Below are positions 23,602-33,070 of a stretch of 64,000 nt of DNA, one piece after another (positions within the stretch are counted from its first letter, which is position 1; each line of letters begins with the position of its first letter). A program made the position numbers and the translations under genes. Below the pieces are notes generated by a model, which searched no databases, had not been told where the DNA came from, and saw only the letters and a list, made by a program, of their open reading frames with translations. Origin of the DNA: Anaerolineaceae bacterium (GTDB taxonomy: Bacteria > Chloroflexota > Anaerolineae > Anaerolineales > Anaerolineaceae); contig JAENYZ010000006.1 of NCBI GenBank assembly GCA_016841525.1, positions 1 through 64,000 of the forward strand, written 5' to 3'.

Positions 23602-24141
23602 ATGCCTGAAATCACAATTCGTTCTTTTATACCTGAAGATGTTGAAAGTTTAAAATTTTTTGAACATGGATATTACACCGATTATGTTTGGCAAATGAGT
23701 TTGGATTTAAATATTGATCGGATGCGAACAACTTTTCAAAGGGTGCGTTTACCAAGGCAGGTGTTCGTTTCTTATCCACGTAAACGCGAAGTAATCTTTG
23801 AGGAAATGGATGATGTCGAAGCTGTCCTTGTGGCAGTTTTTGATGATCGACCCGTGGGATATGTCAAAATCACTTCCAGTAAAAACCTGGGTATTGCCAG
23901 AGTTTCAGACCTTGTGGTTTCTTCTCCGATTCGCCGACAGGGTATCGCAAGCGGCTTAATGGTAGCGTCGATGGATCTGTGTACAAATCGAAGGTTCCAC
24001 ACGCTTATTTTAGAAGTTCAATCAAAAAATGACCCCGCAATAAGGATGGCGAACAAACTTGGATTCAATTTCTGTGGATTCCAGGACCATTATTTCCCGA
24101 ACCAGGAATTGGCTTTGTTCTTCAGTCGCTTCACGCGGTAA
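23602..24141 (+). CDS. GNAT-family N-acetyltransferase
   Basis: The 179 residues form one GNAT domain. The acetyl-CoA site is RVSDLVVSSPIRRQGIASGLMVASMDLC (about 109-136), with the V-x-x-x-x-R-x-x-G-I/x-A pyrophosphate loop. The C-terminal NDPAIRMANKLGFNFCGFQDHYFP is typical of RimI-like members. It transfers an acetyl group from acetyl-CoA to an amine, but the acceptor cannot be read. It is flanked by the Ig-like membrane protein (7 bp) and the 7TM sensor (19 bp), suggesting one transcript. Confidence 0.88.
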   Translation: MPEITIRSFIPEDVESLKFFEHGYYTDYVWQMSLDLNIDRMRTTFQRVRLPRQVFVSYPRKREVIFEEMDDVEAVLVAVFDDRPVGYVKITSSKNLGIARVSDLVVSSPIRRQGIASGLMVASMDLCTNRRFHTLILEVQSKNDPAIRMANKLGFNFCGFQDHYFPNQELALFFSRFTR

Positions 24142-24160
24142 TTATTTGTAGGCAGGTTTC

Positions 24161-26074
24161 ATGCTTTTCGGAATATCCTGGGAAAGTGCGTTTCATACAA
24201 TAAGCCAGATCTTAACTGCTGGCGTAGCAATAACAGCGTTTTCGTTATTGTTATATTCTTTTGCCTATAACTTGCGAGAGCGTGTCGTCCGGGCATTCAT
24301 CATTATTTTATTGTGTGTGACCCTTGTCTTTACAACTGAGTCTATTGCAGGTGTCAGTCAGCAGCCAATGCTGATTGAGATGATGCTCAAGATGAAGTGG
24401 CTTGGAATCATTTTTTTGCCGGCAACATATTTGCACTTCGCCGATTCCCTGTTAACACTAACAGGCAGGCCAAGCAGGGGACGACGGCTATGGTCGGTTC
24501 GACTTATATATGCATTCTCGGTTTTCCTGGCTGCATTATTACCATTCAATATTATTGTTGGCCCCTATGTTGAGTCCGGCTTGCCAGCGCCGCATCTTGC
24601 CCGAACCATTTTCACCGATCTTTTTGCTATTTACTATATTGGCGTAATGGCTGTCGCAGGTTCGGTGTTGTACCGTGCATTTCAAAGGACAGTTACCAAA
24701 ACCAGCCGCCGCCGGATGATCTACTTACTTGCTGGTGCAACTGCGGCTGCGGTTGGCACTTTTCCCTATATGCTTTATGGATCAGGGGTTTTCTCAAAGG
24801 TCCCCATTATTTACTACATGCTTGTCAGCCTGAGCAGCATTGGCGTGGCGGGATTTTTGGTCGTAATGACCTACTCTGTAGCATTCTTTGGCGTCACCTG
24901 GCCTGATCGGCTTGTAAAGAGTCGGCTTTTCAAGTGGTTCTTACGCGGTCCTTTTACAGCGTCGATTGTGCTTGCTATTACAACCATCATCAGGCGGCTG
25001 GGGGTCATTTGGGATGAAGCAAATAATGCATTTGTCCCCATATCCATGGTGGGTATGATTTTGCTAATTGAGTACATCATCACATTATTGGCACCAATTT
25101 GGGAACGATTGATATTTTACGGAAGTGATCGCAAAGATATTGCCAGGATACAATCCCTGGAAGACCACCTCTTAACGCGGTCAGATCTTTCTCAATTCTT
25201 GGAAATCGTTACAGCCAGCATTTGTGATTTGTTGCAGGTCAAAGGTGCTTTTATTGCCGTAATGAACGGTGGCACACTTGAAATGTTGACGACCACAGGC
25301 GATGACAGCGATTTTAAGGGTATTGAGACCTCGGGTGAATTACTCGAGCTTTCTTTGAACGATAAGGCAAGAGTCAGGGGTGATTTTTTCTTTTGGAATG
25401 GACATTTATTGATCCCCCTGATTTATGAGGATTCACAAAATGGTAATATGCTGCTTGGTTTGTGTGGTTTTCCATGGGAAGAAGATCGCGAAATGGAAGA
25501 GGAACACCTGGAATCGATCAACTTGTTGGCGTACCGGGTTGAGATCGCTTTGAGAGATTGGCGTTTGCAGCAGCAGGTGATCAAATCGATGGAGAGCTTG
25601 CAGCCGCAGGTTGCTTTGATCCAACAATTGCGTGCAGCATCCAGTTATAATAAGACAAGTGTGTTGATGGATGAAGTGGATCTTCCAGAAGAAGATTTCG
25701 TGACCTGGGTAAAAGATGCCCTTTCTCATTATTGGGGCGGACCCAAACTGACAGAATCACCGCTTTTGAGTTTAAATATTGTCCAATCAGCTTTGAAGGA
25801 TTATGACGGCAACCCAACCAATGCTTTGCGGGCTATTTTAAAAGATGCAATTGAGAACATCAAACCTGAGGGCGAGCGGCGATTTACCGGTGAATGGATA
25901 TTATATAATATATTAGAAATGAAGTTTCTTGAGGGAAGAAAAGTGCGGGACGTCGCAACACGATTGGCGATGTCAGAAGCTGATCTCTACCGCAAGCAAA
26001 AGGTGGCCTTAGAAGCGGTTTCTAAAGCAATTATTGGCATGGAATTAGCGGCACGTGAGGATAATAAATCATGA
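24161..26074 (+). CDS. 7TM-GAF membrane sensor with a C-terminal HTH-like region
   Basis: This is a 637-residue protein. About seven membrane helices fill residues 10-310 in the style of 7TM sensor histidine kinases. A GAF domain follows (about 335-470: SDLSQFLEIVTASICDLLQVKGAFIAVMNGG). There is no HisKA, HATPase, GGDEF or phosphatase domain. The C-terminal ~80 residues include FLEGRKVRDVATRLAMSEADLYRKQKVALEAVSKAI, which has the spacing of a helix-turn-helix of sigma-region-4 type. It could be a membrane-bound one-component regulator, or the helices could bind a partner. It overlaps the next gene by 4 bp (ATGA), implying translational coupling to the S1 protein. Confidence 0.6.
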   Translation: MLFGISWESAFHTISQILTAGVAITAFSLLLYSFAYNLRERVVRAFIIILLCVTLVFTTESIAGVSQQPMLIEMMLKMKWLGIIFLPATYLHFADSLLTLTGRPSRGRRLWSVRLIYAFSVFLAALLPFNIIVGPYVESGLPAPHLARTIFTDLFAIYYIGVMAVAGSVLYRAFQRTVTKTSRRRMIYLLAGATAAAVGTFPYMLYGSGVFSKVPIIYYMLVSLSSIGVAGFLVVMTYSVAFFGVTWPDRLVKSRLFKWFLRGPFTASIVLAITTIIRRLGVIWDEANNAFVPISMVGMILLIEYIITLLAPIWERLIFYGSDRKDIARIQSLEDHLLTRSDLSQFLEIVTASICDLLQVKGAFIAVMNGGTLEMLTTTGDDSDFKGIETSGELLELSLNDKARVRGDFFFWNGHLLIPLIYEDSQNGNMLLGLCGFPWEEDREMEEEHLESINLLAYRVEIALRDWRLQQQVIKSMESLQPQVALIQQLRAASSYNKTSVLMDEVDLPEEDFVTWVKDALSHYWGGPKLTESPLLSLNIVQSALKDYDGNPTNALRAILKDAIENIKPEGERRFTGEWILYNILEMKFLEGRKVRDVATRLAMSEADLYRKQKVALEAVSKAIIGMELAAREDNKS

Positions 26075-27114
26075 GGGCTGATTTGAATCTTGGTAATTTT
26101 CGGGAGGGTAAGCGTATGCAAATCCAAGACCATCAGGCGAAGCAATTTGATGAGCCTATGGAACCTGACGAAGGGTGGTGGGCTGCTGTCCTGGCAGATG
26201 AACCCTATTTGGAAGAAGATGTTCTGCCCATTGAAACACTTACGTTGGAAGAGGTGAATTTTGATGATCATGTCACTTCACAAAAACTGCCGTCAGTCAA
26301 CTGGGAGATGGTTGAGAAAATATTCAATAATGATGAGATTGTTGAAATGCAAGTCGTAGGCCATAATCGAGGCGGAATTCTTGTCGAAGGTGACGAGATT
26401 CATGGGTTTGTTCCTTTATCGCATCTTGTTGATTTGCCCGCAAACATATCCGATGATGAACGGGAAGAATATCTTTTTAATTACCTGGATCGAAAAATCG
26501 ACTTAAAGATTATTGAATGTGAGCCAGAAAAAGACCGGGTTGTTTTTTCCGAACGGGCTGCATTGGCCAAGGAAGGACAGCGTAAGTATCTATTGAACAA
26601 CCTGGTTGAGGGAGATGTGGTCAGCGGCGTTGTGACAAACATCACACCTTTTGGTGCCTTTGTGGATTTGGGCGGACTCGAAGGTCTGATCCATATTTCA
26701 GAGCTGTCCTGGGGTCGCGTTAAACATCCTTGTGAGATCTTGAATGTCAACGATAAAATTGAGACCATGGTGCTCCAGGTTTCAGAAGAAGAAGGGCGGA
26801 TTGCGCTTAGTTTGAAAAGGCTAAAAAAGAACCCATGGGAAGTGCTGGCTGCTGTCCTTTCACCTGGTGATATTGTTGAAGCGAGAATAACCAGCATTGT
26901 TAAATATGGTGCATTTGCCGAGATTGAATGCGGCGTAGAAGGATTGATTCATATCTCATCCATTGATATTCCTGAAGATTGTGAACATATTGATGACTTC
27001 CTCTGTGAAGGTCAGCGAGTCCTTGTGCAAGTTTTAAGCATCGAACCAAAGAAAAGGCGGTTGGGACTGCAATTAGAAAGTTGTTTACCTGATAATGACG
27101 AGTCGAAAGAGTAA
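26071..27114 (+). CDS. S1 RNA-binding-domain protein (RpsA-like)
   Basis: The 347 residues contain an acidic N-terminal ~75 residues, then three S1 OB-folds. Module 1 (about 95-160) reads EIVEMQVVGHNRGGILVEGDEIHGFVPLSHL. Module 2 (about 188-260) is canonical: GDVVSGVVTNITPFGAFVDLGGLEGLIHISEL. Module 3 (about 272-340) reads GDIVEARITSIVKYGAFAEIECGVEGLIHISSI. Ribosomal S1 usually has four to six repeats, so this is a short S1-like protein that binds mRNA or the ribosome. It starts in an ATGA overlap with the sensor gene and its end overlaps ftsK by 20 bp. Confidence 0.9.
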   Translation: MRADLNLGNFREGKRMQIQDHQAKQFDEPMEPDEGWWAAVLADEPYLEEDVLPIETLTLEEVNFDDHVTSQKLPSVNWEMVEKIFNNDEIVEMQVVGHNRGGILVEGDEIHGFVPLSHLVDLPANISDDEREEYLFNYLDRKIDLKIIECEPEKDRVVFSERAALAKEGQRKYLLNNLVEGDVVSGVVTNITPFGAFVDLGGLEGLIHISELSWGRVKHPCEILNVNDKIETMVLQVSEEEGRIALSLKRLKKNPWEVLAAVLSPGDIVEARITSIVKYGAFAEIECGVEGLIHISSIDIPEDCEHIDDFLCEGQRVLVQVLSIEPKKRRLGLQLESCLPDNDESKE

Positions 27115-29356
27115 TTCCACAAAAAAGAGCGATAGTCCTAAACAAAGGGGTTTATTTGACAAGGATAAAACCTTCTTATCTCGCGTCATCGACAAGTTAA
27201 AAGGTTTTTCTCGCTATTTTTGGGATTTTACAGGCGTGATAGCTATTGCGCTGGGCTTGATCCTGTTCTTGAGTTTCCTCGGTGTTACTTCAGGTGCGCT
27301 CATAACCCCATTAACCGCTTTCTTTTCGTTGTGGTTTGGTTGGGGTCGTTATTTGATCGCAATAATTTTGATTTTTGTTGGTATTCGGGTCTTACGATGG
27401 CATAGACACCCGCCATCAAAGATGCTGATAGGAAAAATTGTGGCGATTGAGATTGCCTTCTTTTTGAGCTTGGGTTTAGCATCAATAATTTATGGGGGCA
27501 GCCCATCAGAGGCTGAAGTTGGGCTTGACCCTGGTGGCATTATTGGTTGGGGTATTGCAGAGATATTTCGCAATTTAGTTGGTCCAACGTTTGGATTTGT
27601 CATCATTCTGCTTTTGCTATTGGTTTCTGTTTTTTCTGCGCTGCGGCTGTTTTACAGATTGGAAAAATTTATTGACAAACAAATGGGGAAGTATGTCCTT
27701 CAACCGAGGAAAGGTGGTGTAGTCAGCAATGATGAAAAACCATCCGTACTTACAGAGGACGAAGTGGAAGATGAGGAAAAGCCTGAGCAGCCCAGGAAAA
27801 CGGTTTGGCTTCCTCCTGAATTTCGCAAGACATTTGACACGCCAACTTTAGCAGATGAGCAGCCGGATCGACCTGTAGAACGGTCCCCTGAATTACCTCC
27901 ATTAGATCTATTATCACGCGGCGATACTTATAAGCCCGACAAACGTACAATAAACATGACTGCGGGTTTGATTGAAAAAACACTGGATGAATTTGGTATT
28001 CCGGCAAAGGTTGTTGGATTCAGGACCGGTCCAACGGTGACGCAATTTGCAGTTGAACCTGGATACATCGACAAATCTGATGATGATCGTCAAAAGATCC
28101 GGGTCTCTCAAATTTCTTCTTTGCAGCGTGACCTGGCTTTAGCGCTATCAGCGGAACGACTGAGGATAGAAGCACCTGTGCCTGGAAAATCTTATGTGGG
28201 GATTGAGATACCAAACGCTAACAGTGCCAGCGTGCAGTTGCGGCCGTTGATTGAATCTGAAGCTTTCCAGCGGGTCAATTCTCCCTTAGCCCTGACGCTA
28301 GGGCGGGATGTTTCAGGCCGACCCGTTGTATCCGATTTAGCAACGATGCCGCATTTGTTAATCGCTGGAACAACAGGCTCAGGAAAAAGTGTGTGTATCA
28401 CCGCATTAACGACTTGTTTGGTGATGAATAACACCCCTGAAGAGTTGAAGCTGGCGATGATCGACCCCAAGCGTGTTGAACTCATGCGGTTTAACGGTTT
28501 ACCGCATTTGATGGGCAACGTCGAAACCGAGATTGAACGAATACTGGGCGTTTTGCGCTGGGCGACAACCGAAATGGATTATCGATATAAATTGTTGGAA
28601 AAGGCACGAGCGCGGAATATTGATTCGTATAATCACAAAATGGAGCGCCAGAATAAAGCCAAATTGCCAAAGATCGTCATTTTGATTGATGAGCTGGCAG
28701 ATTTGATGATCTCAGCACCAGATCAAACAGAACACGCTGTGATCAGGTTGGCGCAGAAAGCCCGAGCCATTGGCATTCATCTAATCCTTGCGACACAGCG
28801 TCCAAGCACCGATGTTGTCACTGGTTTGATCAAGGCGAACTTTCCGACCAGGATTTCCTTTACAGTTGCAAGCTCGATTGATTCAAGGGTCATTCTCGAC
28901 ACAAGCGGCGCAGAGACCTTGCTGGGAAAAGGTGACATGCTTTTCTTACATCCAGAAATTGGTTTGCCCATGCGAGCTCAGGGTGCGATTGTTTCGGATA
29001 ACGAATTGAACAAAATCATCCGATGGTGGAAAAAACAAGAAAAATCGGATCAAAAGATTGAAGAAAAGCCAGCACAAGCTCGCTATGATGACACCGAAGC
29101 GCCTCCCTGGGAAGAAAAAATTGGCAAGGAAGATGAGAATGATGAGGATGAGCTGCTGATTAAAGACGCAATTGCTTTGATCAAAGCCGAAGGTCATGCC
29201 AGCGCCTCCTATTTTCAGCGACAGCTGCGAATTGGATACCCACGGGCAGCAAGGCTCGTTGATCAGCTTGAGGAAATGGGCGTTATTGGAGCTTCCCAGG
29301 GCGGCGGACGTGAGCGAGAAATTTTGATCAATACAGACGATGAGGAAAATAGTTAG
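27095..29356 (+). CDS. ftsK: DNA translocase FtsK/SpoIIIE
   Basis: This is a 753-residue protein. Four membrane helices lie within residues 35-200. An acidic linker follows (EDEVEDEEKPEQP), then the alpha domain (MTAGLIEKTLDEFGIPAKVVGFRTGPTVTQFAVEPG). The RecA-like motor has Walker A GTTGSGKS (about 425-432) and Walker B IVILIDELADLM, with the LATQRPSTDVVTGLIKANFPTRISF segment. The C-terminal winged-helix gamma domain reads ASYFQRQLRIGYPRAARLVDQLEEMGVIG. It pumps chromosomal DNA through the septum. The start lies inside the S1 gene, so the two are translationally coupled. Confidence 0.96.
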   Translation: MTSRKSNSTKKSDSPKQRGLFDKDKTFLSRVIDKLKGFSRYFWDFTGVIAIALGLILFLSFLGVTSGALITPLTAFFSLWFGWGRYLIAIILIFVGIRVLRWHRHPPSKMLIGKIVAIEIAFFLSLGLASIIYGGSPSEAEVGLDPGGIIGWGIAEIFRNLVGPTFGFVIILLLLLVSVFSALRLFYRLEKFIDKQMGKYVLQPRKGGVVSNDEKPSVLTEDEVEDEEKPEQPRKTVWLPPEFRKTFDTPTLADEQPDRPVERSPELPPLDLLSRGDTYKPDKRTINMTAGLIEKTLDEFGIPAKVVGFRTGPTVTQFAVEPGYIDKSDDDRQKIRVSQISSLQRDLALALSAERLRIEAPVPGKSYVGIEIPNANSASVQLRPLIESEAFQRVNSPLALTLGRDVSGRPVVSDLATMPHLLIAGTTGSGKSVCITALTTCLVMNNTPEELKLAMIDPKRVELMRFNGLPHLMGNVETEIERILGVLRWATTEMDYRYKLLEKARARNIDSYNHKMERQNKAKLPKIVILIDELADLMISAPDQTEHAVIRLAQKARAIGIHLILATQRPSTDVVTGLIKANFPTRISFTVASSIDSRVILDTSGAETLLGKGDMLFLHPEIGLPMRAQGAIVSDNELNKIIRWWKKQEKSDQKIEEKPAQARYDDTEAPPWEEKIGKEDENDEDELLIKDAIALIKAEGHASASYFQRQLRIGYPRAARLVDQLEEMGVIGASQGGGREREILINTDDEENS

Positions 29357-29400
29357 TAGAATGACTTTTCCTCCTTAAACACTATGTTACACTTATTTTT

Positions 29401-30021
29401 ATGACTCAATCAGACCAACAAGATCCGAAAACATTTACCGATTTCTTACGACGCCTTTTCAAAGGCGTTCTTGACAGCATTGCTGCTTTCCTTAATAAAT
29501 TGGGCATCAAACCAAACATGGTCACAGCAGCCGGCCTTGTTGGGAATTTGATAGCAGCCCTTTTTATTGCATATGGGAAACTTACCTGGGGCGGTCTCAT
29601 TGCGATGCTTGTGGGGCCGCTGGATGCCCTGGACGGCACCATGGCACGCATGCGCAATGAAAGCGGGCGTTATGGTGCCTTTGTCGATTCGGTGACCGAC
29701 CGATACTCTGAAATTGCCTTGTATGGCGGTTTGCTTGTGTACTTCAACAAAACCGGTACATGGCAGGATGCGCTCCTGGTATTTTTTGCTGCTGTTGGTT
29801 CAATCATGGTTTCTTATACACGAGCACGCGCAGAAGCCTTGAATTTTTCTGCAAAAATCGGCTTGCTGACCAGGGCAGAACGGTATATTGTATTAATCCC
29901 GGGAATCATCTTTGGCTTTCCACAAATTTCCTTATGGATTTTAGCTTTAATGACACACGTGACTGCATTACAGAGGTTTTGGTATGTGCGGAAACAGGCT
30001 AAGGAAACTCCCCCGCAATAA
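29401..30021 (+). CDS. CDP-alcohol phosphatidyltransferase (phosphatidylinositol-phosphate synthase-like)
   Basis: The 206-residue membrane enzyme has the signature D-x2-D-G-x2-A-R-x8-G-x3-D-x3-D (DALDGTMARMRNESGRYGAFVDSVTD). Preceding it is LNKLGIKPNMVTAAGL, the typical amphipathic entry helix. About six helices follow the usual plan. It joins CDP-diacylglycerol to an alcohol. The pattern 'RYGAFVDSVTDRYSE' resembles inositol-phosphate-type members more than PgsA, but the acceptor is uncertain. It is 44 bp after ftsK and 24 bp before lgt, probably one transcript for membrane biogenesis. Confidence 0.88.
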   Translation: MTQSDQQDPKTFTDFLRRLFKGVLDSIAAFLNKLGIKPNMVTAAGLVGNLIAALFIAYGKLTWGGLIAMLVGPLDALDGTMARMRNESGRYGAFVDSVTDRYSEIALYGGLLVYFNKTGTWQDALLVFFAAVGSIMVSYTRARAEALNFSAKIGLLTRAERYIVLIPGIIFGFPQISLWILALMTHVTALQRFWYVRKQAKETPPQ

Positions 30022-30045
30022 TTAACAAAAAAAGGAAGATAAAAA

Positions 30046-30915
30046 ATGGTTACAGGCATCAAAATTGGTCCTTTGACCCTCAACTTTTATGGTTTGCTGA
30101 TCATGCTGGGAGTTATCCTGGCAGCGGTGCTGAGCACTTATGAAGCTAAACGAAAAAAACAAAACCCCGAAATTATTCTCGACAGCCTGACCTGGATTGT
30201 GCTTGGTGGCGTGATCGGTGCCAGATTGTGGCATATCTTCACACCGCCAGCCTCAATGGTTGCACAGGGTATTACCACGCAATACTACCTGACCCATCCA
30301 TTAGCGGCGATTGCCATATGGCGCGGCGGTTTGGGTATTCCAGGCGCAGTGGCTGGTGGTGCCCTGGCTTTTTACCTTTACGCCAAGAACAGAGGCTTGA
30401 AATTTGGGCTGTGGGCGGATATTTTTGCGCCAGGTTTGGCTTTGGGACAATCGATTGGGCGATGGGGAAACTTCATCAACCAGGAAGTTTACGGCAGTCC
30501 CACCGACTTACCCTGGGCGATCAGGATTGATCCGCAGCATCGATTGCCTGAGTTTATGGCATATGAGACCTATCACCCCTTATTTTTGTATGAATCGATT
30601 TTTAATTTTTTGAATATGGTTTTCCTCTTGTGGATTTCGAGGAAATTTGGAGATAAGTTGAAAAATGGCGATGTGTTTTTGACCTATCTTATTTCGTATC
30701 CGATTTTTCGATTTTTTATGGAATTCTTGAGGCTTGATAATTCCTTTGTGGGAGGGATTAACGCCAACCAGACTCTGATGATCGTCATTGCTGTTGCATC
30801 CCTGGGTGCCCTCATCTGGCGTCACAGAAAAGGTGTCGCTCCAGAAGAAAATGCGGTGGAAGAAGCTGTGGACGCTCCGACAAAAGAGGATGATGAAAAA
30901 ATTGAGCTTAATTAA
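30046..30915 (+). CDS. lgt: Prolipoprotein diacylglyceryl transferase
   Basis: This 289-residue protein has about seven membrane helices and the Lgt signature GRWGNFINQEVYG (about 143-155). Other family segments are FYGLLIMLGVI (N-terminal), YHPLFLYESIFNF and a 'FRFFMEFLRLD' motif that contains the essential Arg. It transfers diacylglycerol from phosphatidylglycerol to the lipobox Cys of prolipoproteins. Substrates in this window include the GH13 enzyme and the DUF333 protein. The C-terminal ~25 residues are acidic and extra to the family. The RBS is AAAGGAAG. Confidence 0.96.
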   Translation: MVTGIKIGPLTLNFYGLLIMLGVILAAVLSTYEAKRKKQNPEIILDSLTWIVLGGVIGARLWHIFTPPASMVAQGITTQYYLTHPLAAIAIWRGGLGIPGAVAGGALAFYLYAKNRGLKFGLWADIFAPGLALGQSIGRWGNFINQEVYGSPTDLPWAIRIDPQHRLPEFMAYETYHPLFLYESIFNFLNMVFLLWISRKFGDKLKNGDVFLTYLISYPIFRFFMEFLRLDNSFVGGINANQTLMIVIAVASLGALIWRHRKGVAPEENAVEEAVDAPTKEDDEKIELN

Positions 30916-30952
30916 TTTGTTGGCAGATAAAAGTAGGATGTTAATTTAAACA

Positions 30953-31699
30953 ATGCCAAAAATCACATTTCTCGGGACGGCGAGCGCTGTTCCGGATGCG
31001 AATCATCAGAATTCGCATCTCGTAATTGAGGGAGGAAATCGAGTGGTGCTTGTCGATTGCCCGGGTAACCCCTTTGTCCGTTTGCGCCAGGCAAAAATTG
31101 ATCCACTTTTAATAACCGATTTGATCCTGACGCATTTTCACCCGGACCACGTTACTGGTTTGCCGCTTCTGCTCATGGACTTGTGGTTGATGAAACGCAA
31201 GTCTCCATTAGTGATCTACGGCTTGCCAGAGGTTCTGGAAAAGTGCAAGCAAATGATGGGGCTTTATGATTGGGAAGATTGGGATAATTTCTACCCGGTG
31301 ACATTAATCGAGTGCCCAAATGTAGAAGGCAGCCTGTTATTTGAGACAGAGGAAATTCAAATTTGGACTTCGCCTGCTGAACACTTAATCCCATCGATCA
31401 GCATCAAAGCAAGTTTTGCTGAAGGTTCAATTTGCTATTCCGGAGATACAGCCCCAAGCAATGCGGTTGTAAACCTGGCAATAGGATGCGATATATTAAT
31501 TCACGAAGCTACGGGGGATGAAATTGGGCATTCTTCTCCTGGCGAAGCAGGAAAAATCGCACAGTCTGCTGGTGTTAAAAGGCTGTTTTTGATCCATTAT
31601 CCTTATGACAGTGACCCACAATTTTTATTGCAGGAAGCAAAAGCGCATTTTTCAGGCGATGTCGTTGTTGCTGAAGATTTGATGGTTGTGGAAATCTGA
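30953..31699 (+). CDS. Metallo-beta-lactamase-fold hydrolase (RNase Z-like)
   Basis: The 248 residues show the MBL metal motifs: ILTHFHPDHVTGL (HxHxDH), HLIPS (third-motif His), YSGDTAPS (bridging Asp) and an IHEATGDEIGHSS stretch, with a final LFLIHYPY His. The short form and the GHSSPGEAGKIAQSAGVKRL region resemble RNase Z/arylsulphatase-type enzymes (compare tRNase Z). The long exosite arm of true tRNase Z is not obvious. Zinc hydrolysis of a phosphodiester or ester is likely; the substrate is open. It follows lgt by 37 bp. Confidence 0.85.
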   Translation: MPKITFLGTASAVPDANHQNSHLVIEGGNRVVLVDCPGNPFVRLRQAKIDPLLITDLILTHFHPDHVTGLPLLLMDLWLMKRKSPLVIYGLPEVLEKCKQMMGLYDWEDWDNFYPVTLIECPNVEGSLLFETEEIQIWTSPAEHLIPSISIKASFAEGSICYSGDTAPSNAVVNLAIGCDILIHEATGDEIGHSSPGEAGKIAQSAGVKRLFLIHYPYDSDPQFLLQEAKAHFSGDVVVAEDLMVVEI

Positions 31700-31721
31700 A
31701 CTTTCCCCTAAAAGAATAAAC

Positions 31722-32225
31722 TTACCAGCCATGAAGAAAATCTTCCCATTCCTCACATTGATTGAGGTGTTTTCCAAATAGGTATTTAGCCGTGTTAGGA
31801 GGGTGTTGTGGCTGCTTCATGGGATACATGCCGGATTGTGCAGGGGTCATGCCGCCTTTAAGGTGGTTGCATCGGGGACAGGCTGCAACTACATTATCCC
31901 AATCCGTTTCGCCGCCAAGCCGTCGGGGAATAACATGGTCGATTGTCAGGTTGCTAAGCTGCCGACCGCAGTATTGACATGTGAAATTATCCCTTCGAAA
32001 GATTTCTTTCCTGGTCAGCTTGACAATTGGCCTGGGGCGTTTAATCATGCGAGTCAGACGGATAACTGATGGCAGCGGGAATGTTTGCGATACGGACCGA
32101 ATCACCCCTCGTCCATTCATGACCAGCGTTGCCCTTTCAGACAGAACCATATTGATCGCATGGTAGGTCGATGTGATATTGATTGGTTGAAAGTTTGCAT
32201 TCAACACAAGAACAGGATCGTTCAT
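31722..32225 (-). CDS. HNH endonuclease
   Basis: This is a 167-residue protein. The central zinc-ribbon/HNH unit is FTCQYCGRQLSNLTIDHVIPRRLGG, then WDNVVAACPRCNHLKG. It has two CxxC pairs and the DH of the active site. The first ~75 residues (DPVLVLNANFQPINITSTYHAINMVLSERATLV) are typical of a widespread chromosomal HNH family found in Chloroflexota, Actinobacteria and Cyanobacteria. Its in vivo target is unknown; a restriction or nicking role cannot be assumed. It is convergent with the MBL gene. Confidence 0.9.
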   Translation of the reverse strand: MNDPVLVLNANFQPINITSTYHAINMVLSERATLVMNGRGVIRSVSQTFPLPSVIRLTRMIKRPRPIVKLTRKEIFRRDNFTCQYCGRQLSNLTIDHVIPRRLGGETDWDNVVAACPRCNHLKGGMTPAQSGMYPMKQPQHPPNTAKYLFGKHLNQCEEWEDFLHGW

Positions 32226-32399
32226 AATTTCACCATAATGATTATATCAGTTTTGAATTTGCATGTTAATTTAAATTTCCCGGATAATTTTTGAAGTTTT
32301 CCAAAAATTGTCGTATTATAATCTCAGTATATAAATAATAATTTCCACAGCGAAGATGACCAAGAAAAACGGAAAACAGACATAAGAAAAGGTAATGAG

Positions 32400-32930
32400 A
32401 TGAAAAAGTGGCAGATCATCATAGGAATTGTATTAATTACACTAGGCGTATTTTCATTAGTAGATGTTATCTTTGAAATTAATTTCAGCCGATTTATCGG
32501 TCCGCTGATATTAATTGGGATCGGACTCTTGTTGATATTTCGGCATCAATTGGCAGGACCGGGTGTTGAGATTCGGATGCCGGTTTTGGGTGATATCCAT
32601 AAAGCAGGCAGTTGGGAAGCAAGGAAGCATGAATTTTGGTGGTTTGTTGGCGAAACGAGATTGGATTTTACAAATGCAATTTTTCCAGAAGGGGAAGCAA
32701 AAATAAAAGTTTTCGGTTTTGTGAATGACGTCAAAATCTATCTTCCACCAGATGTGGGTTTACGGATCCATTCCTTCGCTTTCCTCTCCGACTTTCATGG
32801 ACCTGGGAAAAAGGAAGAACGTTTTTTCGCACCTCTTGATGATCAAACGGCGAATTATGCTTCGGCAGATAAACGTGTTGAGGTGCAAATCATGAGTTTT
32901 GTTGGGGAAGTGCGAGTATTTTCCGGATAA
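32400..32930 (+). CDS. LiaF-like cell-envelope stress protein
   Basis: The 176 residues start with two short membrane helices (WQIIIGIVLITLGVFSLVDVIF and FIGPLILIGIGLLLIF). A beta-rich C-terminal domain follows (about 75-176), reading GETRLDFTNAIFPEGEAKIKVFGFVNDVKIYLPPDVGLRIHSFAFLSDF and ending in a RVEVQIMSFVGEVRVF strand. This matches the LiaF/DUF2154 'cell wall-active antibiotics response' fold. In Firmicutes LiaF holds the LiaRS two-component system inactive. No LiaRS pair is adjacent here, so the role is inferred from fold only. The RBS is AAAAGGTAATGAG. Confidence 0.82.
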   Translation: MKKWQIIIGIVLITLGVFSLVDVIFEINFSRFIGPLILIGIGLLLIFRHQLAGPGVEIRMPVLGDIHKAGSWEARKHEFWWFVGETRLDFTNAIFPEGEAKIKVFGFVNDVKIYLPPDVGLRIHSFAFLSDFHGPGKKEERFFAPLDDQTANYASADKRVEVQIMSFVGEVRVFSG

Positions 32931-33038
32931 TATTGATGCAAATCCTTAATTTATTCGTTATAATAATGGCTGTGGATGCATTTATGATGGATTTTTATTA
33001 TTATGCATAATTGATGTTAATCCGTCCTTGGCCGATAG

Positions 33039-33070
33039 CGCGCCTTGTGTGACGGGGCGCGTTTTCTTTT
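33039..33070 (+). promoter_or_regulatory. Terminator-like hairpin in the tyrS leader
   Basis: CGCGCC (33039-33044) pairs with GGCGCG (33056-33061) and is followed by TTTTCTTTT (33062-33070), 33 bp before the tyrS start codon. This looks like an attenuator. The conserved T-box sequence AGGGTGGNACCGCG is not visible, so the control signal is unknown. Confidence 0.55.
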
